This document shows positions 24,562 through 32,828 of a stretch of 64,000 bases of DNA, one piece after another. Source of the DNA: Planomonospora sp. ID82291 (GTDB lineage Bacteria; Actinomycetota; Actinomycetes; Streptosporangiales; Streptosporangiaceae); contig NZ_JABTEX010000002.1 in NCBI RefSeq assembly GCF_015711645.1, forward strand, positions 248,001 through 312,000. Reading direction: 5' to 3'. Positions within the stretch are counted from its first letter, which is position 1; every line of letters begins with the position of its first letter. Both the position numbers and the translations under genes were made by a program. Below the pieces are notes generated by a model. It saw only the letters and a list, made by a program, of their open reading frames with translations. It was not told where the DNA came from and did no database searches.

Positions 24562-25329
24562 ATGTGGGACCCCGAGGTCTACGCCCGCTACGCCGAGGAG
24601 CGGGCGCGCCCCTTCCGCGACCTGGTCGCCCGGATCGGCGCACAGCGTCCAGGGTACGTCGTCGATGCGGGCTGCGGCACCGGCGAGCTCACCGCGGAGC
24701 TGGCGCGGCGCTGGCCGGAGGCCGAGGTGCACGGCTTCGACGCCTCGCCCGCGATGATCGAGCGGGCCCCGGCCGGCGACCGGCTGGCCTTCTCCGTCGG
24801 CGATGTCGCCGACTGGCGTCCCGGGCGGCCGGTGGACGTGATCGTGTGCAACGCGGTCCTGCAGTGGGTGCCGGACCACCCGGAGCTGCTGACCCGCTGG
24901 GTCGAGGCCCTCGCCCCCGGCGGGTGGCTCGCCTTCCAGGTCCCCGGCAACTTCCACGCGCCCAGCCACGAGGCGGTCCGCGAGGTGGTCCGGGTCAAGT
25001 GGTTCGAGTGGCTCGGCGACCTGGTCCGGCCCGACCCGGTGGGCGGTCCCGCCGACTACCTGGACCTGCTCGCCGGGCCGGGTCGCGAGGTGGACGCCTG
25101 GGAGACCACCTACCTGCACGTCCTGCCGGGCCGGAACGCCGTCCTGGGGTGGGTCGCGGGCACGGCCCTGCGCCCCATGCTCGACCGCCTGCCCGAGGCC
25201 GAGCACGAGGAGTTCCTCGCCGACTGCGGGATCCTGCTGGACGAGGTCTATCCCCGCCGGCCGTACGGCACGCCCTTCCCCTTCCGGCGCGTCTTCGCCG
25301 TGGTGCACAAGGTCGCCGCCGACGAATAA
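24562..25329 (+). CDS. tam: Trans-aconitate 2-methyltransferase-like SAM methyltransferase
   Basis: A 255-residue class I methyltransferase. The N-terminus MWDPEVYARYAEERARPFRD is the hallmark of Tam, which methylates trans-aconitate to relieve aconitase inhibition. The SAM motif is VVDAGCGTGEL and the substrate-side NAVLQWVPDH is conserved. The start is the ATG at 24562, with weak GAGAG upstream; an in-frame ATG at 24550 would add four residues. It is controlled by the divergent MarR gene. Family assignment is firm; the exact substrate is by homology only. Confidence 0.85.
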   Translation: MWDPEVYARYAEERARPFRDLVARIGAQRPGYVVDAGCGTGELTAELARRWPEAEVHGFDASPAMIERAPAGDRLAFSVGDVADWRPGRPVDVIVCNAVLQWVPDHPELLTRWVEALAPGGWLAFQVPGNFHAPSHEAVREVVRVKWFEWLGDLVRPDPVGGPADYLDLLAGPGREVDAWETTYLHVLPGRNAVLGWVAGTALRPMLDRLPEAEHEEFLADCGILLDEVYPRRPYGTPFPFRRVFAVVHKVAADE

Positions 25330-25388
25330 CGGATTATCGATAAGTCCTGCGATAACGTGGTAAATAGTCGGGCAAAAGGGGTGGGCTT

Positions 25389-26867
25389 GTGGCGATGGAG
25401 ATCGAGGACAAGTTCGACGTCCCGGAGGGCTACGCGCTCCCCGACCTGACGGGCCTGCCCGGCTGCGACGAGATCGTCGGCCCCAAGTCCCACCGGCTGG
25501 TCGCCATCTACTTCGACACCCCCGACCTGCGGCTCGCCGCTCGCGGCATCACCCTGCGCCGCCGCAGGGGAGGGCCCGACCTCGGCTGGCACCTCAAACT
25601 GCCCAAGGCCAAGGGCGTCCGCCAGGAGGTCACCTGCCCGCTGACCCCCAGCACCAAGATCGTCCCCGCCGAGCTGGCGGGCCTCGTCCTCGCCTCCACC
25701 AGGGGCGCCCCCCTCACCCCGGTCGCCGAGCTGGACACCCGCCGTTCGGTCACCCACCTGCGCAACGGCGCGGGCGTGCGCCTGGTGGAGATCGCCGACG
25801 ACCGGGTCAAGGGCACCGTGCTCGGCGACGAGCCGTACGTCGAGCGCTGGCGCGAGGTCGAGGCCGAACTGGTCGAAGGCGACGAGAGGCTCCTGCGCAA
25901 GGTCGGCAAGCGGCTCCGCAAGGCCGGGGCGAGTCCCGCCGGATCCGCCAGCAAGCTCGACCGCCTGCTGGGCGCCGCCCGCGGGATCCCCCGCCCGCAG
26001 ATCGCGCGGACCGCGCCGGGCAGCGCCGGAGAGGCCGTCGTCGGCTACCTGGCCTCCCAGGTCGCCGCCCTGCTCGCCGAGGACCCCCGGGTGCGCCGGA
26101 ACGAGGAGGACGCCGTCCACAAGATGCGCGTCGCCTGCCGCCGGATGCGCAGCGCCCTGAAGTCCTTCAAGGGGGTCGTCGCCGGCACCCGCCCGCTGCA
26201 GGACGAGCTGCGGTGGCTGGGCGAGGTCCTCGGCGAGGCCCGCGACCTGGAGGTCATCAGGGAGCGCTTCTCCCGCGCGCTGGACGGCCTGGACGGCGAC
26301 CTGATCGTGGGTCCGGTCCGCGCCCGCCTCGGCTCCGACCTGCTCGACGACGAGCACGAGGCCCACGACCGCATCCGGGAGGCGCTCGGCGGCGAACGCT
26401 ACTTCGCCCTGCTCGACGCCCTCGACGACCTCCTCGCCACGCCGGCGCTCACCAAGGGCGCCGGCCGGCCCGCCGCCTCCCTGGCCGCCGTCGCGGCCAA
26501 GGGCTGGCACCGCGTCACCCGCGCCTACGACGCCGCCCAGGAGATGGAGGACCCCGCCGCGCGGGAGACCGCCCTGCACGAGGTGCGCAAGGCCGCCAAA
26601 CGGGCCCGCTACACCGCCGAGTCGCTCGGCATGACCGCGCTCGCCGAACAGGCGGAGGCCGTACAGGAGGTGCTCGGCGCCCACCAGGACGGCGTGGTGG
26701 CCCAGCGGCGGCTGGCGGACGAGGCCGCCGCCGCGCGGCAGGCCGGGGAGGACACGTTCACCTACGGCGTCCTGACCGGTCTGGAGCGGGCCCGCGCCGA
26801 CCGCGCCGACGCGGACTTCCCCGCGGTGTGGCGGAAGACGGCCGAGGCCGCCGCCCGGCTCCTGTGA
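25389..26867 (+). CDS. CYTH-CHAD domain protein
   Basis: A 492-residue cytosolic protein of two parts. Residues 1-200 form a CYTH (triphosphate tunnel metalloenzyme) domain with the ExExK signature at residues 4-8 (EIEDK) and the Arg-rich strand GITLRRRRGG. Residues about 210-490 form a CHAD domain with basic helices (VHKMRVACRRMRS; EVRKAAKRARYTAE). CHAD domains bind inorganic polyphosphate, and CYTH domains hydrolyse triphosphates. It is 133 bp from the nudix/ppk1 operon on the other strand, which supports a role in polyphosphate metabolism. The start is the GTG at 25389 after AAGGGGTGGG; an AT-rich stretch (25327-25380) upstream probably carries the promoter. Confidence 0.9.
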   Translation: MAMEIEDKFDVPEGYALPDLTGLPGCDEIVGPKSHRLVAIYFDTPDLRLAARGITLRRRRGGPDLGWHLKLPKAKGVRQEVTCPLTPSTKIVPAELAGLVLASTRGAPLTPVAELDTRRSVTHLRNGAGVRLVEIADDRVKGTVLGDEPYVERWREVEAELVEGDERLLRKVGKRLRKAGASPAGSASKLDRLLGAARGIPRPQIARTAPGSAGEAVVGYLASQVAALLAEDPRVRRNEEDAVHKMRVACRRMRSALKSFKGVVAGTRPLQDELRWLGEVLGEARDLEVIRERFSRALDGLDGDLIVGPVRARLGSDLLDDEHEAHDRIREALGGERYFALLDALDDLLATPALTKGAGRPAASLAAVAAKGWHRVTRAYDAAQEMEDPAARETALHEVRKAAKRARYTAESLGMTALAEQAEAVQEVLGAHQDGVVAQRRLADEAAAARQAGEDTFTYGVLTGLERARADRADADFPAVWRKTAEAAARLL

Positions 26868-26900
26868 GCAGCCGCCCGGCCCGGCGGCCCCGGGCCGCCG

Positions 26901-26970
26901 CCGGCCGGTCGTCGTCCGGCCCGTCCCCGTCCGGCCGGTCGTCGTCCGGCCCGTCCCCGTCCGGCCGGTC
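26901..26970. repeat. 30-bp tandem duplication between CHAD gene and mutT1
   Basis: A 30-nt unit beginning GTCGTCCGGCCCGTCCCC occurs at 26911-26940 and again at 26941-26970 without change, preceded by a 10-nt partial copy. It lies between convergent genes and has no clear hairpin. It is probably a slippage product. Confidence 0.8.
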
Positions 26971-27000
26971 GCCCGGGGGCCGTCGCCGATCCCGTCCGCG

Positions 27001-27888
27001 TCAGGCGGGATAGCGGTCCGTGGCGACGGTCCGGCCGTCCGCCCGGTGCACGACCAGGAACGCGCCCTTGTCGAGCCGTACCTCCTCCGGCCCGCCGACC
27101 AGCCCGGCGATCAGCTCCGGGAGCACCTTGCCGTGGCTGCACAGCACCGCCGGCGCACCCGACTCCAGCACCGCCGAGGCCGCGCGCAGGGTCGCGCCGG
27201 GGTCGTGGTCCCGCTCCGAGAGCAGCGGCTCGCGGCGGACCCGCAGCCCCGCCCGCGCGGCGTACGGCTCCAGGGTCTGCACGCACCGCAGGCTCGGCGA
27301 GCTGACCAGCTCCGCCGGGCGGTAGCCCGCCAGCGCGTCCGCCAGCCGCTCCGCCTGCGCCCTGCCCGTCCCGTCCAGGGGACGCAGGTCGTCGTCGCCC
27401 TCCCAGGCGTCCCGCGAGCCCGCCACCCCGTGCCGGGCGAGGACCAGCGGCACGGTCGCCAGCGGAGCCCCGGACAGCGACTGGAGCAGCTCGGCGTCCC
27501 ACTCGTAGGTCAGCCGCCGCCAGGCCTCCTCCAGCGGCAGCCAGGCCACCTCGTCCACCTCGTCCGCCGCGGTGGGCTCCCCCTCGGCGACCGCCCGCGC
27601 CACCCAGTAGTCGACCCGCTTGAGCCGGCCGCCCCTCATGTAGTGGGCCGGGGGCAGCGACCGCCCCAGCACCACCGTCGCCCCGGTCTCCTCGGCCACC
27701 TCGCGCAGCGCCCCGGCGATCACGTGCTCGCCCGGCTTCAGCTTGCCCTTCGGCAGGGACCAGTCGCCGTACCTGGGCCGGTGGACGAGGGCGATCTGCG
27801 GCGCCGACTCCTCGCCCCGCCACACCACCGCCCCGGCGGCGCGGATCATGCCGCCCGGGCGGGTCCGCGCCTGAACGGACTCAGTCAT
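27001..27888 (-). CDS. Nudix hydrolase with histidine phosphatase domain (MutT1-like)
   Basis: A 295-residue two-domain protein. The Nudix box is complete (G48, E54, R62-E63, E66-E67, G69 within [19 protein letters not shown]). A histidine-phosphatase domain follows with the RHG motif at residues 152-154 (LARHGVAG) and a second His in LCSHGKV. This is the layout of mycobacterial MutT1, which removes 8-oxo-dGTP and diadenosine polyphosphates. It overlaps the end of ppk1 by 8 bp, so the two are co-translated. The same gene pair is known in mycobacteria. Confidence 0.9.
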   Translation of the reverse strand: MTESVQARTRPGGMIRAAGAVVWRGEESAPQIALVHRPRYGDWSLPKGKLKPGEHVIAGALREVAEETGATVVLGRSLPPAHYMRGGRLKRVDYWVARAVAEGEPTAADEVDEVAWLPLEEAWRRLTYEWDAELLQSLSGAPLATVPLVLARHGVAGSRDAWEGDDDLRPLDGTGRAQAERLADALAGYRPAELVSSPSLRCVQTLEPYAARAGLRVRREPLLSERDHDPGATLRAASAVLESGAPAVLCSHGKVLPELIAGLVGGPEEVRLDKGAFLVVHRADGRTVATDRYPA

Positions 27889-29944
27889 CGACCGACCTCC
27901 ACCGCCGCGTGCCCAGCAGGTGACTCTGCAGGTCCTCGCCCGGGTGGCGGGTCCAGGAGCCGTCCGCGTTCAGCCACCACGTCGCCGTGTCCTCCGCCGT
28001 CGCCCGGTCCAGCAGGTCGCTGAGGTACAGCCGGTGCTTCTGGCTGGTCACCTTCACCAGCGCCTCCACCCGGCGGTCCAGGTTGCGGCGCATCAGGTCG
28101 GCGCTGCCGATCCAGATCTCCGGCCTGCGGCCCTGGCCGAACTCGTAGATCCGCGAGTGCTCCAGGAACCGGCCCAGCACGCTCCTGACCCGGATGTTCT
28201 CCGACAGCCCCGGGATGCCCGGCCGCAGCGTGCAGACCCCGCGCACCCACAGGTCCACCGGGACGCCCGCCTGCGAGGCCCGGTACAGCGCGTCGATGAG
28301 CGGCTCGTCCACCAGGGAGTTGGTCTTCATCCGTATCCTGGCCGGCCGCCCCGCCTGCTGGTGGGAGATCTCCCGGTCGATCCTGGCCAGCAGACCGCCG
28401 CGCAGCGAGTGCGGGGCGACCAGCAGCCGCCGGTAGGCCGTGTGGTTGGAGTAGCCCGTCAGGTGGATGAACAGGTCCGTGACGTCCTCGCCCACCAGCG
28501 GGTCGGCGGTCAGCAGCCCCAGGTCCTCGTACAGCCGCGCCGTCTTGGGGTTGTAGTTCCCCGTGCCGATGTGGCAGTAGGTGCGCAGCTCGCCGGAGGG
28601 CTCCTGCCGGACGACCAGGGCCAGCTTGCAGTGCGTCTTCAGGCCCACCACGCCGTAGACCACGTGGCACCCGGCCCGCTCCAGCTTGCGGGCCCAGCTG
28701 ATGTTGGCGTGCTCGTCGAACCGCGCCTTGATCTCCACCACCACGACGACCTGCTTGCCCGCCTCGGCCGCGTCGATGAGCGCGTCCACGATCGGCGAGT
28801 CGCCGCTGGTCCGGTAGAGCGTCTGCTTGATGGCCAGCACGCCCGGGTCGGCGGCGGCCTGCTCGATGAAGCGCTGCACGCTCGTGGCGAACGAGTCGTA
28901 CGGGTGGTGCAGCAGCACGTCCCGCTCCCGCAGCACCGTGAAGATGTCGTCCTCGACGTGCACGACCTCGGCCGGCACGAACGGGCGGAAGCTCAGCTCC
29001 CCCCGGTCCAGGTCGGCGATCGTGTGCAGCCCCGTCAGGTCCAGCGGGCCGGGCAGCCGGTAGATCTCGTGCTCGGCCACGCCCAGCTCGTCGACCAGCA
29101 GGTCGAGCACCTCGGGCGTGATGGTGTCCTCCACCTCCAGCCGGACCGGCGGGCCGAACCGCCGCTTGAGCAGCTCCTTCTCCAGCGCCTGCATGAGGTT
29201 CTCGGTGACGTCCTCGTCGACGTCCAGGTCCTCGTTGCGGGTGACCCGGAAGACGTGGTGCTCGACGACCTCCATGCCCTTGAACAACTGGCCCAGGTGG
29301 GCCGCGATCACGTCCTCCAGGGGCACGAAGCGGTCCCTGGACGCCGCGACGAAGCGCGGCAGCCGGCCCGGCACCTTCACCCGGGCGAACACCGTGTGCC
29401 CGGTCGCCGGATTGCGGACGGTCACCGCGAGGTTGAGCGAGAGCCCGGAGATGTACGGGAAGGGGTGGGCGGGGTCGACGGCGAGCGGCGTCAGCACCGG
29501 CCGGATCCGTTCACGGAACAACTTGCGCATCTCGGTGCGCTCGTCGCGGGTCAGGTCGTTCCAGCGGACGATCGCGATGCCCTCGGCGGTGAGCTGGGGC
29601 CGCACCCGCTCGTGGAAGCAGGCGGCGTGGCGCTGCGCGAGGCCGTCGGCGATCGCCGCGATCCTCGCCAGCTCCTCGCGCGGCTTCAGCCCGCTCTTGG
29701 TGCGGAGCAGCAGGCCGGTTGCCATCCGGCGCTTGAGGCCGGCCACCCGGACGCGGAAGAACTCGTCCAGGTTGCTGGCGAAGATCGCCAGGAACCTGAC
29801 CCTCTCCAGCAGGGGCAGGGAGGGATCCTCCGCCATCTCCAGGACACGCTGGTTGAACTGGAGCCAGCTCTCCTCGCGATTGAGGAAACGCTCTTGGGGG
29901 AGGGGGATCCCTTCCGGAGAGGGGAGTGCAGGTTCTGCGGACAT
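27881..29944 (-). CDS. ppk1: Polyphosphate kinase 1
   Basis: A 687-residue enzyme that builds polyphosphate from ATP at the membrane. The N-terminal domain ([20 protein letters not shown]), the middle head domain and both phospholipase-D-like catalytic domains are present. The autophosphorylated His is in [11 protein letters not shown] (H438). Other conserved parts are [11 protein letters not shown] and [19 protein letters not shown]. Length matches the family. It is first in an operon with the MutT1-like gene. Its upstream gap (29945-30013) holds an AT-richer stretch with an AACGTAACGTT dyad that may be part of its promoter. Confidence 0.96.
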   Translation of the reverse strand: MSAEPALPSPEGIPLPQERFLNREESWLQFNQRVLEMAEDPSLPLLERVRFLAIFASNLDEFFRVRVAGLKRRMATGLLLRTKSGLKPREELARIAAIADGLAQRHAACFHERVRPQLTAEGIAIVRWNDLTRDERTEMRKLFRERIRPVLTPLAVDPAHPFPYISGLSLNLAVTVRNPATGHTVFARVKVPGRLPRFVAASRDRFVPLEDVIAAHLGQLFKGMEVVEHHVFRVTRNEDLDVDEDVTENLMQALEKELLKRRFGPPVRLEVEDTITPEVLDLLVDELGVAEHEIYRLPGPLDLTGLHTIADLDRGELSFRPFVPAEVVHVEDDIFTVLRERDVLLHHPYDSFATSVQRFIEQAAADPGVLAIKQTLYRTSGDSPIVDALIDAAEAGKQVVVVVEIKARFDEHANISWARKLERAGCHVVYGVVGLKTHCKLALVVRQEPSGELRTYCHIGTGNYNPKTARLYEDLGLLTADPLVGEDVTDLFIHLTGYSNHTAYRRLLVAPHSLRGGLLARIDREISHQQAGRPARIRMKTNSLVDEPLIDALYRASQAGVPVDLWVRGVCTLRPGIPGLSENIRVRSVLGRFLEHSRIYEFGQGRRPEIWIGSADLMRRNLDRRVEALVKVTSQKHRLYLSDLLDRATAEDTATWWLNADGSWTRHPGEDLQSHLLGTRRWRSVDD

Positions 29945-30013
29945 ATGACCAGAATGCCCGCTTTCGTTGAACGTAACGTTAACTACGGCTCAACGGACGC
30001 TGTTGCTTCTCCC

Positions 30014-30051
30014 GGCTTCCCCTCCCCGATCACTCCCGGGAAGGGGAAGCC
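30014..30051. terminator. Hairpin spanning the TetR gene stop codon
   Basis: GGCTTCCCCT (30014-30023) pairs perfectly with AGGGGAAGCC (30042-30051). The TetR stop codon (30030-30032) lies in the 18-nt loop, so the terminator overlaps the coding end. Confidence 0.6.
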
Positions 30052-31058
30052 CCCTGGTCAGCCTCCCTTTCGGCCGCCTTGGCCAGCCGCGTGCCTTCGG
30101 CCGCCTTGGCCAGCCGCGCGGCCTCCCGTTCGGCGGCCCGCGCCTCCCGGAGGCGGATCTTCTCCCGCTCCCGGGCCTCCCGCTCGCGGGCCTTCTCCTG
30201 CTCGCGCAGCACCCGCTCCTGCTCCTTGAGCTCCCGCTCGCGGGCCTTCTCCCGCTCCCGGGCCTCCCGCTGCCGGACCTTCTCCTGCTCCCTCGCCAGT
30301 TTCTCCGCCTCGCGCTGCTCCCGCTCGCGGATCCTCTCCAGCTCCTTGAGCTCCCGCTCGCGGGCCTTCTCCCGTTCGCGCAGCTCCTTCTCCGTCGGCC
30401 GGGGCGCCACCGGGCGGCGCTTCTCCGCCTCCCGCGAGGTCGCCGTCAGCCGAGGACGCGGATCCAGTCCCGTCAGGCCGTTCCAGGAGAGGTTGACCAG
30501 ATGCGCGGCCACCTCCTCGCGCGAGGGTCGGCGCGCGTCCAGCCACCACTGCCCGGTCAGCGCCACCATGCCCACCAGCATCTGCGCGTACATCGGCGCC
30601 AGCTTCGGGTCGTAGCCGCGCTCCGCGAACTCGGCCACCATGACGTCCTCGACCTGGCTGGCGATGTCGTTGATCAGACTGGCGAACGTGCCCGTCCCCG
30701 ATGCCGCGTGCGAGTCGCGCACCAGGATCCGGAACCCCTCGCTGTTCTCCTCGACGTACGCCAGCAGCGCCAGCGCCGCCCGCTCCAGCTTCACCAGCGC
30801 GTGCGAGGCCGAGAGCGCCTCCGTCACCATGCCCAGCAGCTTCTGCATCTCCCGGTCGACGACGACCGCGTAGACGCCCTCCTTGCCGCCGAAGTGCTCG
30901 TAGACCACCGGCTTGGAGACGTGGGCGCTCGCCGCGATCTCCTCCACCGAGGTGCCGTCGAACCCCTTCTCCGCGAACAGGGTGCGGCTGACCTGGATCA
31001 GCTGCTCCCTGCGCTCCTTACCGGTCATCCGCCGCCGAGGTTCGTTCACACGTACCAT
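30030..31058 (-). CDS. TetR-family regulator with long charged helical tail
   Basis: A 342-residue protein. Residues 1-210 form a normal TetR protein (KERREQLIQVSRTLFAEKGF; EEIAASAHVSKPVVYEHFGG). The last 125 residues are almost only Glu, Arg, Lys, Ala and Leu (for example EREKARERELKELERIRERE), an ER/K-type pattern that predicts one long, stable single alpha helix or coiled coil. Ordinary TetR proteins end near residue 200-220. It follows the desaturase gene in the same direction (205-bp gap), so it is a likely regulator of membrane lipid desaturation. The start used is the ATG at 31058. The frame continues upstream, Pro/Ala-rich, to a GTG (31256) behind GGAGG, so a longer N-terminus is possible. 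Confidence 0.85.
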   Translation of the reverse strand: MVRVNEPRRRMTGKERREQLIQVSRTLFAEKGFDGTSVEEIAASAHVSKPVVYEHFGGKEGVYAVVVDREMQKLLGMVTEALSASHALVKLERAALALLAYVEENSEGFRILVRDSHAASGTGTFASLINDIASQVEDVMVAEFAERGYDPKLAPMYAQMLVGMVALTGQWWLDARRPSREEVAAHLVNLSWNGLTGLDPRPRLTATSREAEKRRPVAPRPTEKELREREKARERELKELERIREREQREAEKLAREQEKVRQREAREREKARERELKEQERVLREQEKAREREAREREKIRLREARAAEREAARLAKAAEGTRLAKAAEREADQGASPSRE

Positions 31059-31263
31059 GATGACGCCGGCGCCCGGGGCGGCGGACGTCGTGCGGGACGG
31101 AACCACCGCGGGCGCGGCGCCGGGCAGGACCGCCAGCGCGGTCCCCGGAGCGGTTCCCCGGGCGCCCGGGGCGGGGCCGGTCACCGCCGCCGGGCCCGGA
31201 GGCACCGGCGGACCCGGGACCGCCGCCGGCACCGGGACCGCCGGAACGGCCCTCACGGGCCGG

Positions 31264-32205
31264 TCAGCCTCCAACGCGCTTCGCCGCCAGGCGCTCTGGC
31301 GTCGGCCAGCGGACGTCGTGGGCCCAGCCCGCCTTCTCGAACCAGCGGATCACCCCGGCGCTGAGGTCGATCTGACCCTTGAGCGCGCCGTGCCGGGCGC
31401 AGGTCGGGTCGGAGTGGTGCAGGTTGTGCCAGGACTCGCCGAAGGACGGGATGGCCAGCCACCACACGTTGCGGGACTTGTCGCGGGACTCGAACGCCTC
31501 CTCGCCGAAGACGTGGCAGATGGAGTTGATCGACCACGTCACGTGGTGCAGCAGCCCGATCCGGACCAGCGTTCCCCAGAAGAACGCCGTCGCCGCACCC
31601 CACCAGGACCAGGTCAGCAGCCCGCCCAGGACGGCCGGGGCGGCCAGGGAGGTGATCGCCAGCACCGGGAACCACCGGTGCAGCTTGATGATGTCGGGAT
31701 CCTTCAGCAGATCCGGGGCGTACTTCTCCCGGTTCGTGCGGTGCGTCTCGAACAGCCAGCCCATGTGCGCCCAGAGCAGGCCCTTGGCCATCGCCCAGAA
31801 CCCCGGCCCGAACCGCCACGGCGAGTGCGGGTCGCCCTCCTTGTCGGAGAACTTGTGGTGCTTGCGGTGGGTGGCCACCCAGTCGAGCACCGACATCTCC
31901 AGGGAGATGCTGCCCGCGATGCCCAGCGCCAGCTTCAGCGGGCGCTTCGCCTTGAAGGAGCCGTGCGTGAAGTAGCGGTGGAACCCGACCGTCACCCCCA
32001 GCCCGGACACCACGTAGAAGACGGCGGCGATCGCGACGTCGACCCAGCCCAGCCCCCAGCCCCAGGCGAACGGGATCGCGACGACCAGGGCGATCAGCGG
32101 GGCGGCCACGACCACGCCGAAGGTGATGAGCTCGGGGAGCGTCTTCGGCTCCGGGTCGATCTCCGGCTTGGGACCCGGCGCGGGGCGGTCGGATACGACT
32201 GTCAT
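31264..32205 (-). CDS. Acyl-CoA/acyl-lipid delta-9 desaturase
   Basis: A 313-residue membrane di-iron desaturase that introduces a double bond into fatty acyl chains. The three histidine boxes are HRYFTH (76-81), HRKHH (113-117) and HNLHH (in ESWHNLHHSD near residue 250), with hydrophobic helices in between. Start: the ATG at 32203-32205 has AGG with good spacing (TGAGGTACCGC); an ATG four codons upstream is less well placed. A directly repeated 15-bp element 42-71 bp upstream and the TetR gene downstream suggest lipid-responsive control. Confidence 0.92.
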   Translation of the reverse strand: MTVVSDRPAPGPKPEIDPEPKTLPELITFGVVVAAPLIALVVAIPFAWGWGLGWVDVAIAAVFYVVSGLGVTVGFHRYFTHGSFKAKRPLKLALGIAGSISLEMSVLDWVATHRKHHKFSDKEGDPHSPWRFGPGFWAMAKGLLWAHMGWLFETHRTNREKYAPDLLKDPDIIKLHRWFPVLAITSLAAPAVLGGLLTWSWWGAATAFFWGTLVRIGLLHHVTWSINSICHVFGEEAFESRDKSRNVWWLAIPSFGESWHNLHHSDPTCARHGALKGQIDLSAGVIRWFEKAGWAHDVRWPTPERLAAKRVGG

Positions 32206-32246
32206 GCGGTACCTCATGAGATCGGGAAGGCGGTGCGTTCTGCTTG

Positions 32247-32276
32247 CCTACGCAACCGTAACCTACGCAACAGTAA
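32247..32276. promoter_or_regulatory. Direct-repeat operator upstream of desaturase gene
   Basis: CCTACGCAACCGTAA (32247-32261) is followed directly by CCTACGCAACAGTAA (32262-32276). Each contains a TACGNNNNCGTA-type dyad, perfect in the first and with one change in the second. This is likely the binding site of a TetR regulator over the desaturase promoter. The rest of the gap 32206-32592 shows no gene or further structure. Confidence 0.6.
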
Positions 32277-32592
32277 GTTAGAAGCCCTGAAGCGGCAACG
32301 CGGTGAACAGGACTCTTTCCCGGCGATTTCCTGGCATCACCGTGACGTGCCGTCCTCCGGTCGGCCTGCTAGGGATCCCGTCGCCGTTCCGCTGCCCTCC
32401 CCGCTGATCGCTAATCCTGCCTGCGCCTTCCCGTCCGCCGCGGTCGTACGGCGGGCGGGCGGCGGGTGCGGGGCGGGTGCACGGCGGGCGGCGGGGTCCG
32501 CAGGAAGGCGGAGATCGGCGCGCACCGGAACGGAAGGGCTCGGTATCGTAGGGGTGTCCGACCTTCGGAGTCCGTCCGAATCGTTGGATCGA

Positions 32593-32664
32593 TCCGGCAT
32601 TGGGTAATTGGCAGCCCCCAAGGTTTTGGTCCTTGTTGTCCAGGTTCGAGTCCTGGTGCCGGAG
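32593..32664 (+). tRNA. tRNA-Gln (anticodon UUG)
   Basis: A 72-nt cloverleaf. The acceptor TCCGGCA pairs with TGCCGGA. The D arm is GGG...CCC. The anticodon stem CAAGG/CCTTG holds the loop TTTTGGT with anticodon TTG. The T arm is CCAGG-TTCGAGT-CCTGG, and the discriminator base is G. CCA is not encoded. It reads CAA (and by wobble CAG) and lies upstream of glmU, as in other actinomycetes. Confidence 0.95.
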
Positions 32665-32828
32665 CTGTGATGTTTATCCGGTTTGGTAGGCGGCTGGTCG
32701 GCTGGGGGGATTCCCGGGGGGAAGGTATCCTCACGTTGTCGAGCGGGTGACGGTGCGGTGCCCTGGCGGTAGCCGTCGGTCATCCCGTTTCGTCATGTCT
32801 CAGCCGCGATGCCGAGGGAGCCTCGCCC

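Noticed and set aside
26901-26970. Mobile-element end or regulatory repeat
   Set aside because: Just a 30-bp tandem duplication between convergent genes without inverted ends.
29945-30013. PHO box upstream of ppk1
   Set aside because: GTT-containing words are present, but their spacing is 12 rather than the 11-nt direct-repeat pattern and the match is weak.
32593-32664. tRNA as integration site for the polysaccharide block
   Set aside because: The block starts more than 4 kb away, there is no integrase, and no duplicated tRNA 3' end was seen.
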